From Ramlibacter monticola (lineage in GTDB: Bacteria > Pseudomonadota > Gammaproteobacteria > Burkholderiales > Burkholderiaceae_C), in NCBI RefSeq assembly GCF_016722785.1, contig NZ_JAEQNE010000004.1:273501-337500 (forward strand): a DNA stretch of 64,000 nt. The letters are read 5' to 3'. The notes beneath the pieces are model-generated. The model searched no databases and was not told the origin of the DNA. It saw nothing but the letters and a program-made list of their open reading frames with translations. This document shows positions 18,701 to 29,100 of the stretch, piece after piece. The translations under genes and the position numbers were made by a program. Position 1 is the first letter of the stretch. The number at the start of each line of letters is the position of its first letter.

Positions 18701-21700
18701 TCGGCCAGACCCAGGCCCAGATCGACGCGATCTGGGCCCAGCACGGGACCAGTCACTCCTACGACGCGGCGGGCCGGCGCATTTCGAGCACGGACCCCGC
18801 AGGGAACACGACGCTTTTCTTCTACAACCCCGAGGGCGCGCTGACGCACACCGTCAACGCACTGGGCGAAGTGAAGGAAACCCGGTACGACGTGCTAGGG
18901 CGCGTCGTCCAGGAGTTCGCCTATGCCGGACGCATCGACGCCGCCGGCCTGGTCGGCGGGCTGGCGACGGCCGCGCTCGCGAGCGCCGTGGCGGCGATCG
19001 CCACCTCGAGCGACTTGCGCGCCACCTATTCCTACGCGACGGATGGTCGCCTGCGCAGCAGCTTCGACGGCCAGGACCACACCACCACGCGTACCTACAA
19101 CGCCTTCGGCGAAGAGATTGCCCTCAGTGAACAAGTGGCAAGCGGTGTGGTGCTGTCGACGGCCTACACCGTGGACCGGCGTGGCCTGCGGACGAAGACA
19201 ACGGTGGATCCAGCCAACGTGCAAGGTGTCAACACCGTCACATCCACCGTCTACGACGCCTTCGGCCGGGCGACCCGCACCGTGGACGCGAACGGAAACG
19301 TGCGCCAGCAGACCTTCGACCGGCTGGGACGGGTCGTGACCACGGTCGATCCCCTGAACGCGCGCCGCAGCACCAGCTACGACGCCTTCGACCGGGTGCT
19401 CACCCAGACCGATGCGCTGGGCAGGGTCACCTCCTATGCCTACGACCGCACGACGAGGAGCATGACCGTCACGACGCCCGAGGGGATCTCCACCACCACG
19501 GTGCAGACCCGCCACGGCCAGGTGCAGAGCATCCGGGACGGCAAGGGGCAACTCACCAGCTACACCTACGACCGCAACGGCAAGCTGCTGGCCACCGCCA
19601 CGCCGCTGACCACCACGTCCAGCATCTACGACGCGCTCGGCCGCGAAATCGAGACCAGGGACGCCAATGGCTTCAAGGTCGCCACCGTCTACGATGCGGC
19701 CGGCCGCGTCCTCACCCGCCGCGTGGACCCGACCGGGCTGAACCTGACGACCACGTACTCGTACGACGGCAAGGGGCAGGCCGTCGTCGTCACCGATCCC
19801 AATGGGGTGGCCACGACCACGCAGTTCGACAATCGCGGACAAGTGCTGCGGCAGACCGTGGACCCTACCGGGCTCAACCTGGAAACGGTCTACAGCTACG
19901 ACGCGAGCGGCCACGTCCTGACCGTCACGCGGCCCAGCGGCACGGTGACCGAGTACGCCTACGACGCCCAGGGCCGCCGCGTGCAGGAACGCGTGGACCC
20001 GGCCGGCCTCGCGCTCACGCGGTCCTGGGCCTACGACGGCAACGGCAATGTCACCAGCAGCACGGATGCGCGCGGCAACGTCACGCGCTACGCCTACGAC
20101 GCCGATGACCGATTGGTCTACACCGTGGACCCCATGGGCAATGCGCGCCTCGAGGGGTACGACGCTGCCGGCAGGGTGAACAAGACCGTGGTGTACGCCA
20201 CGCCCATTTCGACCATCGCGCTCGGTGCTGCCCCGACGGTCGCCGAAGTCGCCGCGAGGGTGGTCGCCTCGCCGGCGCAGGACCAGGTGCAACACCGGGT
20301 CTACGACCGGGACGGCCGGCTGGCAGCCACCCTGGATGGCACCGGTGGCGTGACGAAGTTCGTCTACGACGCCAACGGCAACGTGGTGAGCCGCACGGCC
20401 TACGCCGCGCGCGTGGCGATGGACGGCTGGGTGGCAGGCACGGTGCCCGCGCCGGTGGCGGACGCGACGCGCGACGAAACAACCAGGACGGTCTACGACG
20501 CACTCGATCGTGCCGTCTTCACGGTGAATGGCGTCGGTGCGGTCGTAGCCCAAAGCTACGATGGAAACGGCAACGTCCTCAAGCGCGTTGCCTATGCGGC
20601 ACCCATCGCGACGGATACCGCACCGACGTCGACCGACATCGCGCTCGCGCTCGAGGCCGTGGGCGACCCGGCGCGCGACGTCGTCCAGCGCAACGTGTAC
20701 GACGCGGCCGGTCGCCTGATCTGGAGCGCCAACGGTCTGGGCGCCGTGACCGGCCGCGTGTACGACAGGAACGGCAATGTGGTCCGGGAGGCCCTCTACG
20801 CCGCCACCGTGGCGGCGAGCGCGGCGCCCAATACCGTGGCCGCCGCCGGCGTCCGGATCACTTCCATGGCGTACGACAGCGCCAACCGACGGGTCTTCAC
20901 CGTCGACGCGTTGCGCGCCGTCACCGAGCAGGTGTACGACGCGGATGGCAATGTGGTGCAGCGCGTGCAGTACGCTAAGGCCATCGCCTCGGTGCCGCCG
21001 CTGGGCGCCGGCGGCACGGTCGATGCCATCCGCTCCAGGATCCTCGCGGATCCCGCAGCCGACCGCGTCAGCCGCTTCGGCCACGACGCTGCCGGCCGGC
21101 AGGTGCTCGAAATCGACGCGCTGGGTGCCGTGACCGAAACCCGCTACGACGCGGCCGGGAACACGGCGGCGGTGACGGAGTACGCCGACCCGGTCGATAC
21201 GAGTGCGTTGGCCGACGCGCCCACACTGCCGGCCCTGCGCGCGCTCATCGTGCCCGATGGAACGGCCGACCGAAGGACCCGGAAGGTCTACGACGAAGCC
21301 GGCCGGCTGGTCTACACCCTGCGCGATCTCGGGCCCTCGGGCACGATGGTGGCGGCCTCCAGCGTGGAGTACAACCAGTACAACGGCGCGGGAATGCTCA
21401 CCCGCACGACCCGTCACGCGGGGCTGATCGATTCCCGCACGGCCGCTACCCTGCCCGGCGTTGCCGCTGCGGTCGCCCTCGTGGCCAATGCGGCCCTCGA
21501 CCAGAGCGACGCCTATACCTACAACGCGGCCGGCCAGCGGCTCACCTGGACCGATGCGCTGGGCGGCAGGGAGACCTCCGCCTACGACGCCCTGGGCCGC
21601 AGGCTGAAGTGGACGAATCCGCGCAATTTCACCTGGACGTACACCTACGATGCCGCCGGCCATCTGCTGACGGAGACTACGCCTCCCGTGGTGGGGCCCC

Positions 21701-24700
21701 CCATCGTGGGCGTGGACGCAGCGGGCAACCGCGTGGTCGCGGATGGGGACGAGGTGCCGATCGTGACGACCATGGCCTACGATGCCTTGGGCAATCTCGT
21801 GCGACGCACCGAAGCCACGGGGCGTCCCGAGGAACGAAGCACACGCTACGAATACGACGCGGTGGGTCGGCAGGTGCGGGTGATCCATCCGCCCGTGGGT
21901 GTGTACAACCCCGCCGGGGACGCGGTGACCACCAACGGCGCAGCGGGGATGGCCCTCCGGGTGGAAACCCCGGCGCAGGCCCTCGAGACGCAGACCTTCT
22001 ATGACGCGCAGGGCAACGCGGTCGCCAGCCGTGACGTCGGCAATGCGATCAGCCAGAAGGTCTACGACGTCCTCGGGAACGTCGTCTACGAAGTGGACGC
22101 CATGGGCTACGTCACCAGTTACGCCCGCAATGCCTTCGGGGAAGTGACGACCCTGCTTCGTTACGCGCAGCGCACGACGCTGGCAGAACCGGCTGTCACG
22201 CAGGCCTCCCAGGCCGTCACCCGCGCGCAGGTCTCCGCAGCCGTCAACGCGGCGGGCGTTGACCACACGAAGGATCGCAGGTTCCAGACCGTCTACGACC
22301 GTGCCGGTCGCGTGATCCAGACCCTCGAGCCGTCGGTGTACGTGTACGACCCCAGCGCGACGGAACTCGCGGACCAGGCGGGAGCGGAAGGCAGGACGAC
22401 CCAGAACACGTACGACGCATTCGGCCAGTTGGTCCAGGTGCAGACGCGACACAACGCGAAGGCCGGGACGTGGTCGACCACGACACACTACTACGACATC
22501 GGCGGGCGTCACACCGCGACGATCGACGCGCTGGGCTATGTGACCGAGCGTGCATTCGACGCCAGCGGCAACCTGGCGCGGCAAACGGAATACGCGACTC
22601 CGCTGCAGGTTGCGTGGACGCCGGCGGGCCACGGCCTGCCCGTTTCGTCAGCCGACGATCGCGCCACCACGTACTCCTACGACCGGCTCAACCGGAAGAC
22701 CGCGGAGAGCCGACTCGACGTCGAATTCAGCACGGCCGCCAACGGCACCAGTGTCCGCGGCACCCTGACCACCACCTACGGCTATGACGCGCTGGGCAAC
22801 CTGATCCGCGTCACCAGCCCCGACGAGTCGAGCACGTACACGTATTTCGACGCCCTCGGCCGCATCGAGGCGGTGGCGGCGCCCAGCCGCACCAGCACCG
22901 TCGGCGGAACGACGCTCATCCCGCTGACCACGTTCCATCGCGATGCCCATGGCAACGTGCTCGCGAAGGTGGAGCATGCGAACGGAGCGGCCGTCGGCAT
23001 CACGCCGACCTCGTACGACGTCGCAATCGGCAACGCCTCCAACGACCGCATCACGACGTCCGTCCATGACAGCTTCGGACGCAGCATTCAGCTCACGGAT
23101 GCCAACGGCGACTCGTCCTTCAACTCCTACGACGCCTACGGCCACGTGGCCAAGCGCTGGCAGTCGGTGACCGGCGATGGCGCTACCCGCACCTATTTCG
23201 AGGTGAATGCCTACGACAAGCTGGGGCAGCTCGTGCAAACGCTCACGCCCGCTTCCACGTCCGTCTACACGCCACTGGGCGGGATCGGCACCGTGACGCA
23301 GGCCCAGGCCGGCGTGGTGAGCGACACCCTCGAATACAACGCCTTCGGCGAGGTGGTCCGCAAGGGCTCGCAGGGGGAGGGGCAGGAGTACTCCGACTAC
23401 GACAACGCCGGCAGGCTGTGGCGCACGAATTCGGGAGACGGCGTCGACAGGGTCTATCTCTACGACGCGGAAGGCCACCGCACGGCTGAAATCCAGAGCG
23501 CTGGCGCGGGTGGGTCGAATCTCGACGCCAGGTCGAATGTCGACATCGGGAGTTTCGCAAGCGCGCAGGCCGCGGCCGCCAATCCACTGACGCGGAGGAC
23601 GGATTTCCGGTACGACGCGCTTGGACGCCTTGTTGCAAAGGTGGAGCCAGGGCGCGCCGAAGTCCAGGGCGGTGTGAGCGTCTGGCACCAGTTCGTCGAG
23701 GCGAACGTGGTGCAAAGCGCCACGCCCGACGAGAACTCGATGCCGACGGGGCCGAACACGGTCAGCCTGAGCTGGAACAGCCTGGCCGGCCTGGGCAGCG
23801 GGGACGTCAAGGTCCGCTTGCAGTACCGCTCGTCATGGGGAACGCTCCGCACCTACGACTCGGGCGTGCTGATCGGTGGAGCACCCGCCACGCTTGCCAC
23901 GCTGGAATGGACGGACGGAGTCGGCCCGGATCTCGGCGTGATCAGCGTCGAACGCATCTCCGTCTACAAGAAGGACGTCAACGGCTCCTGGCGGCTGGTG
24001 ATCGACCAGCCGCCAGGCGAAGGCGTCAACGAGATCCGCGTCGCGGCGCCTCCGGATCCTTCCACCAGCCTCACCCTGCAACTGCGACGCGTGGGCGAGA
24101 CCCTCTGGTCGACCGGCGCACTGGCCGACTTCGGCAGCGGATTTCGTTTCGATGCGAGCGGCCTCGCCCCCGGAAGCTATGAGTACCAGGTGACGGCGAA
24201 ACCTCTCAACGAGGCGGCTCGCGTCGTCGGTGCCGGGACGATCGCCGTCACCCAGCCCTCCCTCAGCAGCATCAGGACGCCGATCACCTATGGTCCGGCG
24301 GGGCCAGGCGTTCTGGCCTGGGCCCCGCCTGGTCCATCGTACAACCAGGTGCTGCGCTACCGCCCGAGTGGGAGCACCGGCCCGTGGAGCGAACTGCCCG
24401 TCATCTCCCGGGAGACCGGCCATGACGGTGTCGACACCAACGGACTGGCTGCCGGCCAGTACCAGTTCGAGCTTCTCTGGAACGCCGAGACGCAAGATGT
24501 TCCGAGCGCCCACGCGACAGGCACGTTCACCGTGGTGGCGGCCAAGCCGGCGGTGTGGTTACCGGAAACGAACCTGCCGAACATCCCGGGCGTCGTCGTG
24601 GTCCCGGGTGCGCTGGTCGGAACGGTGATCGGCCAGGAGGAAAACGGCCTGCCGATGTACGCCACCGCGACGATTCCGGCGACCCTGCAGTGGATGGCCA

Positions 24701-27700
24701 TCGATGCCACGGTGGCGCGCTACCGCCAGCCTGGCGGGGCGTGGGCGCTGTTCCCGATCGACAACAGCTCCATGACGCGCGAGGAGTGGGGCACCCCCGC
24801 AGGCGTGCAAAGAGTCTCCCTCGGTCCGCTGGGGCCGAACATTTATGAGGTGGAAATCTTCGTCGGCTCGCCGCCGACGGCCCAGGCAACCGCCAGCGTC
24901 ACTGTCCGCAGCGTGACGTCGGCGACGGTGACGGTGACCACTCCGCCCTATACCCCGGCGCACTGGATTCCAGCACAGGCCGCGCGGTACAGCGTCAGTG
25001 TCACCACGGTGGCGGGGTCGCGGGCGCTCAGCACGACGCAGGGCAGCGTCATTTCCCAGGCGGCCGGGCGGGTGAATGGCGACGTTCGCGTGCTGCGCCC
25101 CATCGTGTTGCAGGAGGTGGATCGCTGGGGCAACGTCGTCGGGATCACGGACCCGCGGTCGGCCTCCTGGAAGACGACCTACCGGTACAACGCAAGCAAC
25201 CAGCTCGTGGAGCAGATCGCCCCGGACGTCACGGGCAAGCGGAGTGCAAGCAGTCCTGTCACCTCCCTGTACTACGACACGCAGGGTCGGCAGGTCGCGG
25301 TCAAGGACGCCAACGGGTGGGTCAACGGCCAGGTCTACGACGCAGGCGGCAATCTCGTGAGGGAAACGCATGCGGACGGCGGCGTGGTGACCCATGCGTA
25401 CGACGCCTTCGGCGAGAAGGTGCGCACCGTCGATGCCATGAAGAACATCATGGACTTCAGCTACGACAGGATGGGGCGGCTGGTGCGCCTCACGAAGGAG
25501 AAGGTGCCGGTCTACACCGTCACGGCGGGCAATACCCTCTCTTCCCTTGCGGTCACGCGCAACGTGGAGGAAACGTGGACGTACGACCAACTGGGGCGCA
25601 AGCTCACGCAGGCCAACGGCAACGGCGAAGTCATCTCCTACGCCTACGACCTGCGCGGCAACATCGTCGCCACCAGGCAGTCCCTCGGCGAGACCGTTGG
25701 TTCCGCATTCGACGCCCAGGGACGCAAGATCGCGGAAGTCGATGCGACGGGCGAAGCAGTCGTCACCTGGACGTATGACTACTTCGGCCAACTGCAGTCC
25801 GGTCACAAGGATCTCGGTGGAGCGATCTATTCCTACGCCTACGACAACGCACGCCAGCTGGTAGCGCAGACGAACACCCGCGGACAGTCGCTGACCTACG
25901 GCTACGACGCGGCGGGACAGCTCACGCGAATCGTGGACAGTGCGACCAACACGACCACCACCTACGCGTACGACCTCGGCGGAAGGCGCATCCGCGAGCA
26001 GGTCGTGCAGGGCGGAACAACGTACCAGGACAACCACCTGGCCTACGACGCGCAAGGCAAGCTGCGGGACATCGCGGATTCGCGGGCCCACGTCACCATC
26101 GACTACGACAACGCAGGGAACCGGACGCACATCACGACGCACGTGGGCTACCAGGGCCTTACGGGGGAAGTGTCCACCCCCGTCACGCACCGGTACTTCC
26201 AGTACGACGAGATGAACCGCCAGCGCGTGGTGGACGCCGTGGATGCCTTGGGCAATCTTGGCCGGCAAGGTCACCGCCTGGCCTACGACGCCAACGGCAA
26301 CCGGACGTCGGATACCTACTGGGGCAGGAAGGTGGTGACCTCGGCTGGCGAATCGGTCTTCGAAGGTTTCGACGAGAACGGCGTCGCCATCTACTCCGGC
26401 CCCGCCCTCAGTTTCACGTCCAGCGAGGGTGAAACCACCGAGCAGTACTACTACGACAAGCTCAACCGGCTCACGGCCGTGGTGAAGGACGGGAGGCAGA
26501 TCGACCTGCGTCGCTACGACGCGGCGGATCGGGTGCTCCAGTCCGGCTCGCCCGGAAACCTGGAGACGAAGTACGCCGAACTCCTCAATCAAGGCCTGGC
26601 GCCGGGGGAGATGAACGGCAAGGAAATGCGGATCAACCGCTACGACGGCAACGGCAGGCTCGCGCACCAGAGGGTGTACCGGAGCGACTGGCGTACCCAG
26701 GGCAGCGGGCTGAAGTCCGAGACCAGCTGGGACGGCACTGAAAGTATTGCCGACGGCGCGACCGCGATGTCTTCGAATGGCTATGACGCGGCGGGCAATG
26801 CACGCAGCTACGTGGTGAAGAGCTACGAGGGCGGCGGCGTAAGCGAGTACGTCAACACCTTCGTGAAGTTCGAGGGCTATCAATCCAGTGCGATCCAAGG
26901 GACTTCATCGCGCCAGCTCCCGGCGGCGACCACGCAGCAGTTCGACGCGAACGGCTTCCTGATCGGGATCAGCGACTCCGGACAGGCCGCCAACAACCGC
27001 ACCTTCGTGAACGATTCCGAGGGCCGCGCGCTGGCCGTGAACCAGGGCGGAAGGCTGCAGCGCCAGCTGATCGTCAACGGTGAGGTGCTGGGCATCTACG
27101 GTGTCGGGGAGGACGAGGCCAACACGGGCACCACCCCGGTCTTCGAGAACGTGGCGGACTTCAACTTCGGTTACGCCAAGGTCACCTCCAGCTATCCCCT
27201 CCCGAGTCCCGGCGCCTACACGGTACGCACGGGCGACACGCTGCAGACGATCGCCCAAGGCGCGTACGGCGATAGCTCGCTCTGGTACCGCATCGCCGAG
27301 GCGAACGGCCTGGCGTCGAACAGCGACCTGAGGGTCGGCCAGACCCTGAACGTCCCGAACCGGGTTTCGGCGATCAGCAACAACGCGAACACCTTCAAGC
27401 CGTACGACCCGTCGCGGATCGAGGGCGACAAGACGCCGACGCTGGTCACGCCGCAGAAGCATGGGGGATGTGGGGGCGTGGGAAAGCTCCTCATGCTCGT
27501 CGTGGCCGTCGTGGTGACGATCTACACGGTGGGAGCCGCGACCTCGGGGACGCTTGCGTTCGGCGACGCGATGGCCGCTGGAATGGAAGCGACGGCGAGC
27601 GTGGCCACCGGCGGGGCGACCCTGGGCGAGGCAGGAATCATGGCAGCCGGGGCCGCGGCTGGCTCCGCGGCAAGTCAGCTCGTGGGCCTCGCAACCGGAA

Positions 27701-29100
27701 CGATCGACAAGTTCGACTGGAAAGGAGTTGCGCTTTCCGCGATCGGGGGCGGCATTTCCGCGGGATTGCCGAAGATTCCCCTTGGTTTGGGCGAGTTTGG
27801 GAACGTGATTGTTCGAGCGGCCGTCACCAACGCCGTCTCGCAAGGCGTAGGCGTGATCACGGGATTGCAGAAGCGATTCGACTGGAAGGGTGTCGCCGCC
27901 AGCGCAGTGGGGGCGGGGATAGGAAAGCTGGTTGGCGGTGAACTCGAACGCGCCTGGGGCAGGTCTCCTATGACCCAATTTGCAGCGCGAGGGGTTGCGG
28001 GGCTGGTCTCGGGTGTTGCTGCTGCCGCAATGCGGGGTGGGAGGATCGTTGCCCAGCAAGTTGCGGTGGATGCGTTTGGAAATGCGCTGGGGCAAAGTCT
28101 GGCCGGCGCGGCTTCGAATGGCGGAACCCAACCAACCGCGCTGGCGACGGGCGATTGGGCACGGATCGACAGATCAAGCGATGCGGTCATGGCGGCGTCG
28201 CAGAACACCCCTCATCAAAGCTTCAGGCTTGACGAGATCGCGCAGCAGAACGAGTGCGGCCGGGCCGATGCGATGTATGGCTGGAACACCGGCAACGACG
28301 GCCTTGGGTTCAGGCCTGTCGCCGGCCTTGGGGCTGCGGGCATGCGCTACGAAGGTGTGCGTTCGGCGATGTTCGATGACATGCGGGTCTTCAGCGACTC
28401 CGAAGATCCAAATGCCTTGGTGAACGTTGGCCAAGGCGGCAGTCCGACTGCTCAAGTGCCACCGCTGTTCAATCCGACGGCCGCCGGCGGCGCCGGGGTC
28501 GTGGGCGGTGGCTATCAAGTGGTGCGACCTCGCGGTGCCGGGGGATCGCCCGGCTTTGACATCGTGAGGGAGCTCCCCGCGGGTGCACCAGGATACGGCC
28601 AGGCCAGCCCAAGCCTGGGCCTCGGAGCGCCGCCGAAGCTGGTCGACGGTCCTTCGTGGCTTGATTTCACCACCCCAGGATTGCCGCTGCCGGTGCGTGC
28701 GCTAGGCGGGTTGCTGGACAATCTCATCTTCAAGAGTCCGTCACAAAAGCTGGGAGAAGCACTGGAAGCTTCAGGCTATCGGAGGCCAAGCGATTCGGCG
28801 GCGCATCACATCGTGCCCGAGGGCGATGCGCGTGCTGCCGACATTCGACAGCGACTAAAGGATTGGGACATTGAAATCAATTCGGCTGACAACGGCGTCT
28901 TTCTGCCGCAAAAGGCGGGCAGCGAAGCGGCGGGCGCGTACCATCCGAAACTCAACAACGATGATTACTATCGACAACTTGAGCGAGACTTCAGCGGGGT
29001 CAATACAAGACAGCGCGCTCTTGACACGCTCAATGACATTCGTGGGCAACTTTTGAATGGAACTTATCCCGGCTCGCGACCCGTGCCACCGAAGCAATGA
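15757..29100 (+). CDS. Giant YD/RHS-repeat polymorphic toxin with LysM and AHH nuclease tip
   Basis: A 4447-residue protein. There is no PAAR domain, signal peptide or membrane anchor at the N-terminus, which opens with VNVSTGLLVLQAQDELLV. YD repeats (G-x-x-x-x-x-YD-x-x-G-x) fill about residues 60-2640 and 3115-3770. Between them lies a non-YD block of several beta-sandwich-like domains (about 2640-3115). Then come a LysM domain (3819-3866, YTVRTGDTLQTIAQGAYGD), a hydrophobic stretch from about 3909 and Gly/Ala-rich segments with two FDWKGV repeats. The tip is an AHH-type HNH/EndoVII-fold nuclease: AHH at 4349-4351, then NGVFLP and a further His (YHPKLNNDDYY). The standard RHS-associated core with its DPxG motif is not seen. 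AAGGAA lies 10 bp before the ATG. The final bases overlap the immunity gene. Confidence 0.92.
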   Translation: MVGIVSGIRAGLNLGSREVLGQAGLVGDPAQGRNGQNVYVNVSTGLLVLQAQDELLVARGPDAAVVRTYDSGGTFNDDNGDNWASGVVSLALAGTLNAAGSTVSRTDADGSTAVYTWNAARGLYLTTEGAGAHDTIAYLAAESQFEWRDGSTDATQRYEGSGARRLLASEDGSGNTLRYAYGANGFLSSVTTAKGEVTFYDYEGDQLAQVRTLFGATPTTVVRYEYDTSGRLDAVTVDLTPSDNSVADGKVYRTTYTYEGTSARLATITQTDGNSLAFTYIDLGGGSYKVASVRDGLGQTTSFTYDLGFATATDAQGLVTRYDFDTAGRLTRITAPAVAAGIPTRTFSYNGAGDVIAIRDGQSRLVSFGYDANGNQVLRRDAAGNTVTRTFDASNQLSTETVYFTPDPDAAGPLLPDAPATTRYVHDAAGRKLLRFTVTPQGRVTEYRYNGFGDRVASITYASGLYPTDGLAATAVPTEAEMAAWAGTQDLTATQRVDFAYDGRGQLQTRTAYARVAATGEGVADGSQSVESFVYSQSGLLLQSVSAAAGITSYTYDGLGRVLTSTNALGQVTVTQYDDAAGKTVVTLTNGLVTTSAYDAAGRLVAVTRSDAAAASLGETRYFYDAGNRLRMTEDATGVRSWAMYDAAGRKVADIDGNGRMTEYAFDRSDLLTHTVTYGTAVNTALLVDATGLPVAAATPGTVRPLANAADVHEWRSYDSAQRLLRTARTFGTAGMAAVTENRYDGASRLVEVVQFANGRAAASLVPGTIAAPVASDADRSIRYFHDSDGLLTGTLDAEGYLTVFHYTEAGLLDETIRYANATDPLLRATGTLAQLTPLGSADDLRSVNLYDGKGQLIAAVDGEGYLTENVFDANGKLTQAVRYANRATGTATVASTVSSLRPLPQAADSATLRVYDKLGRLTRETGPEGVVTQYAYDTAGNLVSTSRAVGTTEVRTLLARYDLQGRLTGELSALGQSLLTVGQTQAQIDAIWAQHGTSHSYDAAGRRISSTDPAGNTTLFFYNPEGALTHTVNALGEVKETRYDVLGRVVQEFAYAGRIDAAGLVGGLATAALASAVAAIATSSDLRATYSYATDGRLRSSFDGQDHTTTRTYNAFGEEIALSEQVASGVVLSTAYTVDRRGLRTKTTVDPANVQGVNTVTSTVYDAFGRATRTVDANGNVRQQTFDRLGRVVTTVDPLNARRSTSYDAFDRVLTQTDALGRVTSYAYDRTTRSMTVTTPEGISTTTVQTRHGQVQSIRDGKGQLTSYTYDRNGKLLATATPLTTTSSIYDALGREIETRDANGFKVATVYDAAGRVLTRRVDPTGLNLTTTYSYDGKGQAVVVTDPNGVATTTQFDNRGQVLRQTVDPTGLNLETVYSYDASGHVLTVTRPSGTVTEYAYDAQGRRVQERVDPAGLALTRSWAYDGNGNVTSSTDARGNVTRYAYDADDRLVYTVDPMGNARLEGYDAAGRVNKTVVYATPISTIALGAAPTVAEVAARVVASPAQDQVQHRVYDRDGRLAATLDGTGGVTKFVYDANGNVVSRTAYAARVAMDGWVAGTVPAPVADATRDETTRTVYDALDRAVFTVNGVGAVVAQSYDGNGNVLKRVAYAAPIATDTAPTSTDIALALEAVGDPARDVVQRNVYDAAGRLIWSANGLGAVTGRVYDRNGNVVREALYAATVAASAAPNTVAAAGVRITSMAYDSANRRVFTVDALRAVTEQVYDADGNVVQRVQYAKAIASVPPLGAGGTVDAIRSRILADPAADRVSRFGHDAAGRQVLEIDALGAVTETRYDAAGNTAAVTEYADPVDTSALADAPTLPALRALIVPDGTADRRTRKVYDEAGRLVYTLRDLGPSGTMVAASSVEYNQYNGAGMLTRTTRHAGLIDSRTAATLPGVAAAVALVANAALDQSDAYTYNAAGQRLTWTDALGGRETSAYDALGRRLKWTNPRNFTWTYTYDAAGHLLTETTPPVVGPPIVGVDAAGNRVVADGDEVPIVTTMAYDALGNLVRRTEATGRPEERSTRYEYDAVGRQVRVIHPPVGVYNPAGDAVTTNGAAGMALRVETPAQALETQTFYDAQGNAVASRDVGNAISQKVYDVLGNVVYEVDAMGYVTSYARNAFGEVTTLLRYAQRTTLAEPAVTQASQAVTRAQVSAAVNAAGVDHTKDRRFQTVYDRAGRVIQTLEPSVYVYDPSATELADQAGAEGRTTQNTYDAFGQLVQVQTRHNAKAGTWSTTTHYYDIGGRHTATIDALGYVTERAFDASGNLARQTEYATPLQVAWTPAGHGLPVSSADDRATTYSYDRLNRKTAESRLDVEFSTAANGTSVRGTLTTTYGYDALGNLIRVTSPDESSTYTYFDALGRIEAVAAPSRTSTVGGTTLIPLTTFHRDAHGNVLAKVEHANGAAVGITPTSYDVAIGNASNDRITTSVHDSFGRSIQLTDANGDSSFNSYDAYGHVAKRWQSVTGDGATRTYFEVNAYDKLGQLVQTLTPASTSVYTPLGGIGTVTQAQAGVVSDTLEYNAFGEVVRKGSQGEGQEYSDYDNAGRLWRTNSGDGVDRVYLYDAEGHRTAEIQSAGAGGSNLDARSNVDIGSFASAQAAAANPLTRRTDFRYDALGRLVAKVEPGRAEVQGGVSVWHQFVEANVVQSATPDENSMPTGPNTVSLSWNSLAGLGSGDVKVRLQYRSSWGTLRTYDSGVLIGGAPATLATLEWTDGVGPDLGVISVERISVYKKDVNGSWRLVIDQPPGEGVNEIRVAAPPDPSTSLTLQLRRVGETLWSTGALADFGSGFRFDASGLAPGSYEYQVTAKPLNEAARVVGAGTIAVTQPSLSSIRTPITYGPAGPGVLAWAPPGPSYNQVLRYRPSGSTGPWSELPVISRETGHDGVDTNGLAAGQYQFELLWNAETQDVPSAHATGTFTVVAAKPAVWLPETNLPNIPGVVVVPGALVGTVIGQEENGLPMYATATIPATLQWMAIDATVARYRQPGGAWALFPIDNSSMTREEWGTPAGVQRVSLGPLGPNIYEVEIFVGSPPTAQATASVTVRSVTSATVTVTTPPYTPAHWIPAQAARYSVSVTTVAGSRALSTTQGSVISQAAGRVNGDVRVLRPIVLQEVDRWGNVVGITDPRSASWKTTYRYNASNQLVEQIAPDVTGKRSASSPVTSLYYDTQGRQVAVKDANGWVNGQVYDAGGNLVRETHADGGVVTHAYDAFGEKVRTVDAMKNIMDFSYDRMGRLVRLTKEKVPVYTVTAGNTLSSLAVTRNVEETWTYDQLGRKLTQANGNGEVISYAYDLRGNIVATRQSLGETVGSAFDAQGRKIAEVDATGEAVVTWTYDYFGQLQSGHKDLGGAIYSYAYDNARQLVAQTNTRGQSLTYGYDAAGQLTRIVDSATNTTTTYAYDLGGRRIREQVVQGGTTYQDNHLAYDAQGKLRDIADSRAHVTIDYDNAGNRTHITTHVGYQGLTGEVSTPVTHRYFQYDEMNRQRVVDAVDALGNLGRQGHRLAYDANGNRTSDTYWGRKVVTSAGESVFEGFDENGVAIYSGPALSFTSSEGETTEQYYYDKLNRLTAVVKDGRQIDLRRYDAADRVLQSGSPGNLETKYAELLNQGLAPGEMNGKEMRINRYDGNGRLAHQRVYRSDWRTQGSGLKSETSWDGTESIADGATAMSSNGYDAAGNARSYVVKSYEGGGVSEYVNTFVKFEGYQSSAIQGTSSRQLPAATTQQFDANGFLIGISDSGQAANNRTFVNDSEGRALAVNQGGRLQRQLIVNGEVLGIYGVGEDEANTGTTPVFENVADFNFGYAKVTSSYPLPSPGAYTVRTGDTLQTIAQGAYGDSSLWYRIAEANGLASNSDLRVGQTLNVPNRVSAISNNANTFKPYDPSRIEGDKTPTLVTPQKHGGCGGVGKLLMLVVAVVVTIYTVGAATSGTLAFGDAMAAGMEATASVATGGATLGEAGIMAAGAAAGSAASQLVGLATGTIDKFDWKGVALSAIGGGISAGLPKIPLGLGEFGNVIVRAAVTNAVSQGVGVITGLQKRFDWKGVAASAVGAGIGKLVGGELERAWGRSPMTQFAARGVAGLVSGVAAAAMRGGRIVAQQVAVDAFGNALGQSLAGAASNGGTQPTALATGDWARIDRSSDAVMAASQNTPHQSFRLDEIAQQNECGRADAMYGWNTGNDGLGFRPVAGLGAAGMRYEGVRSAMFDDMRVFSDSEDPNALVNVGQGGSPTAQVPPLFNPTAAGGAGVVGGGYQVVRPRGAGGSPGFDIVRELPAGAPGYGQASPSLGLGAPPKLVDGPSWLDFTTPGLPLPVRALGGLLDNLIFKSPSQKLGEALEASGYRRPSDSAAHHIVPEGDARAADIRQRLKDWDIEINSADNGVFLPQKAGSEAAGAYHPKLNNDDYYRQLERDFSGVNTRQRALDTLNDIRGQLLNGTYPGSRPVPPKQ

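Noticed and set aside
18895..22632. Minus-strand open frame of 1245 codons within the RHS gene
   Set aside because: It is antisense to the YD-repeat gene; composition (His/Val/Gly/Arg-rich, no domain) reflects GC-skewed codons read backwards.
25509..25550. Second LysM-like phrase YTVTAGNTLSSLA in the RHS protein
   Set aside because: It resembles the start of a LysM, but YD-repeat sequence follows at once and the rest of the domain is missing. It may be a remnant; not enough to call.
24559..26898. Minus-strand open frame of 779 codons
   Set aside because: Antisense to the RHS gene, with the same low-information composition as other shadows.
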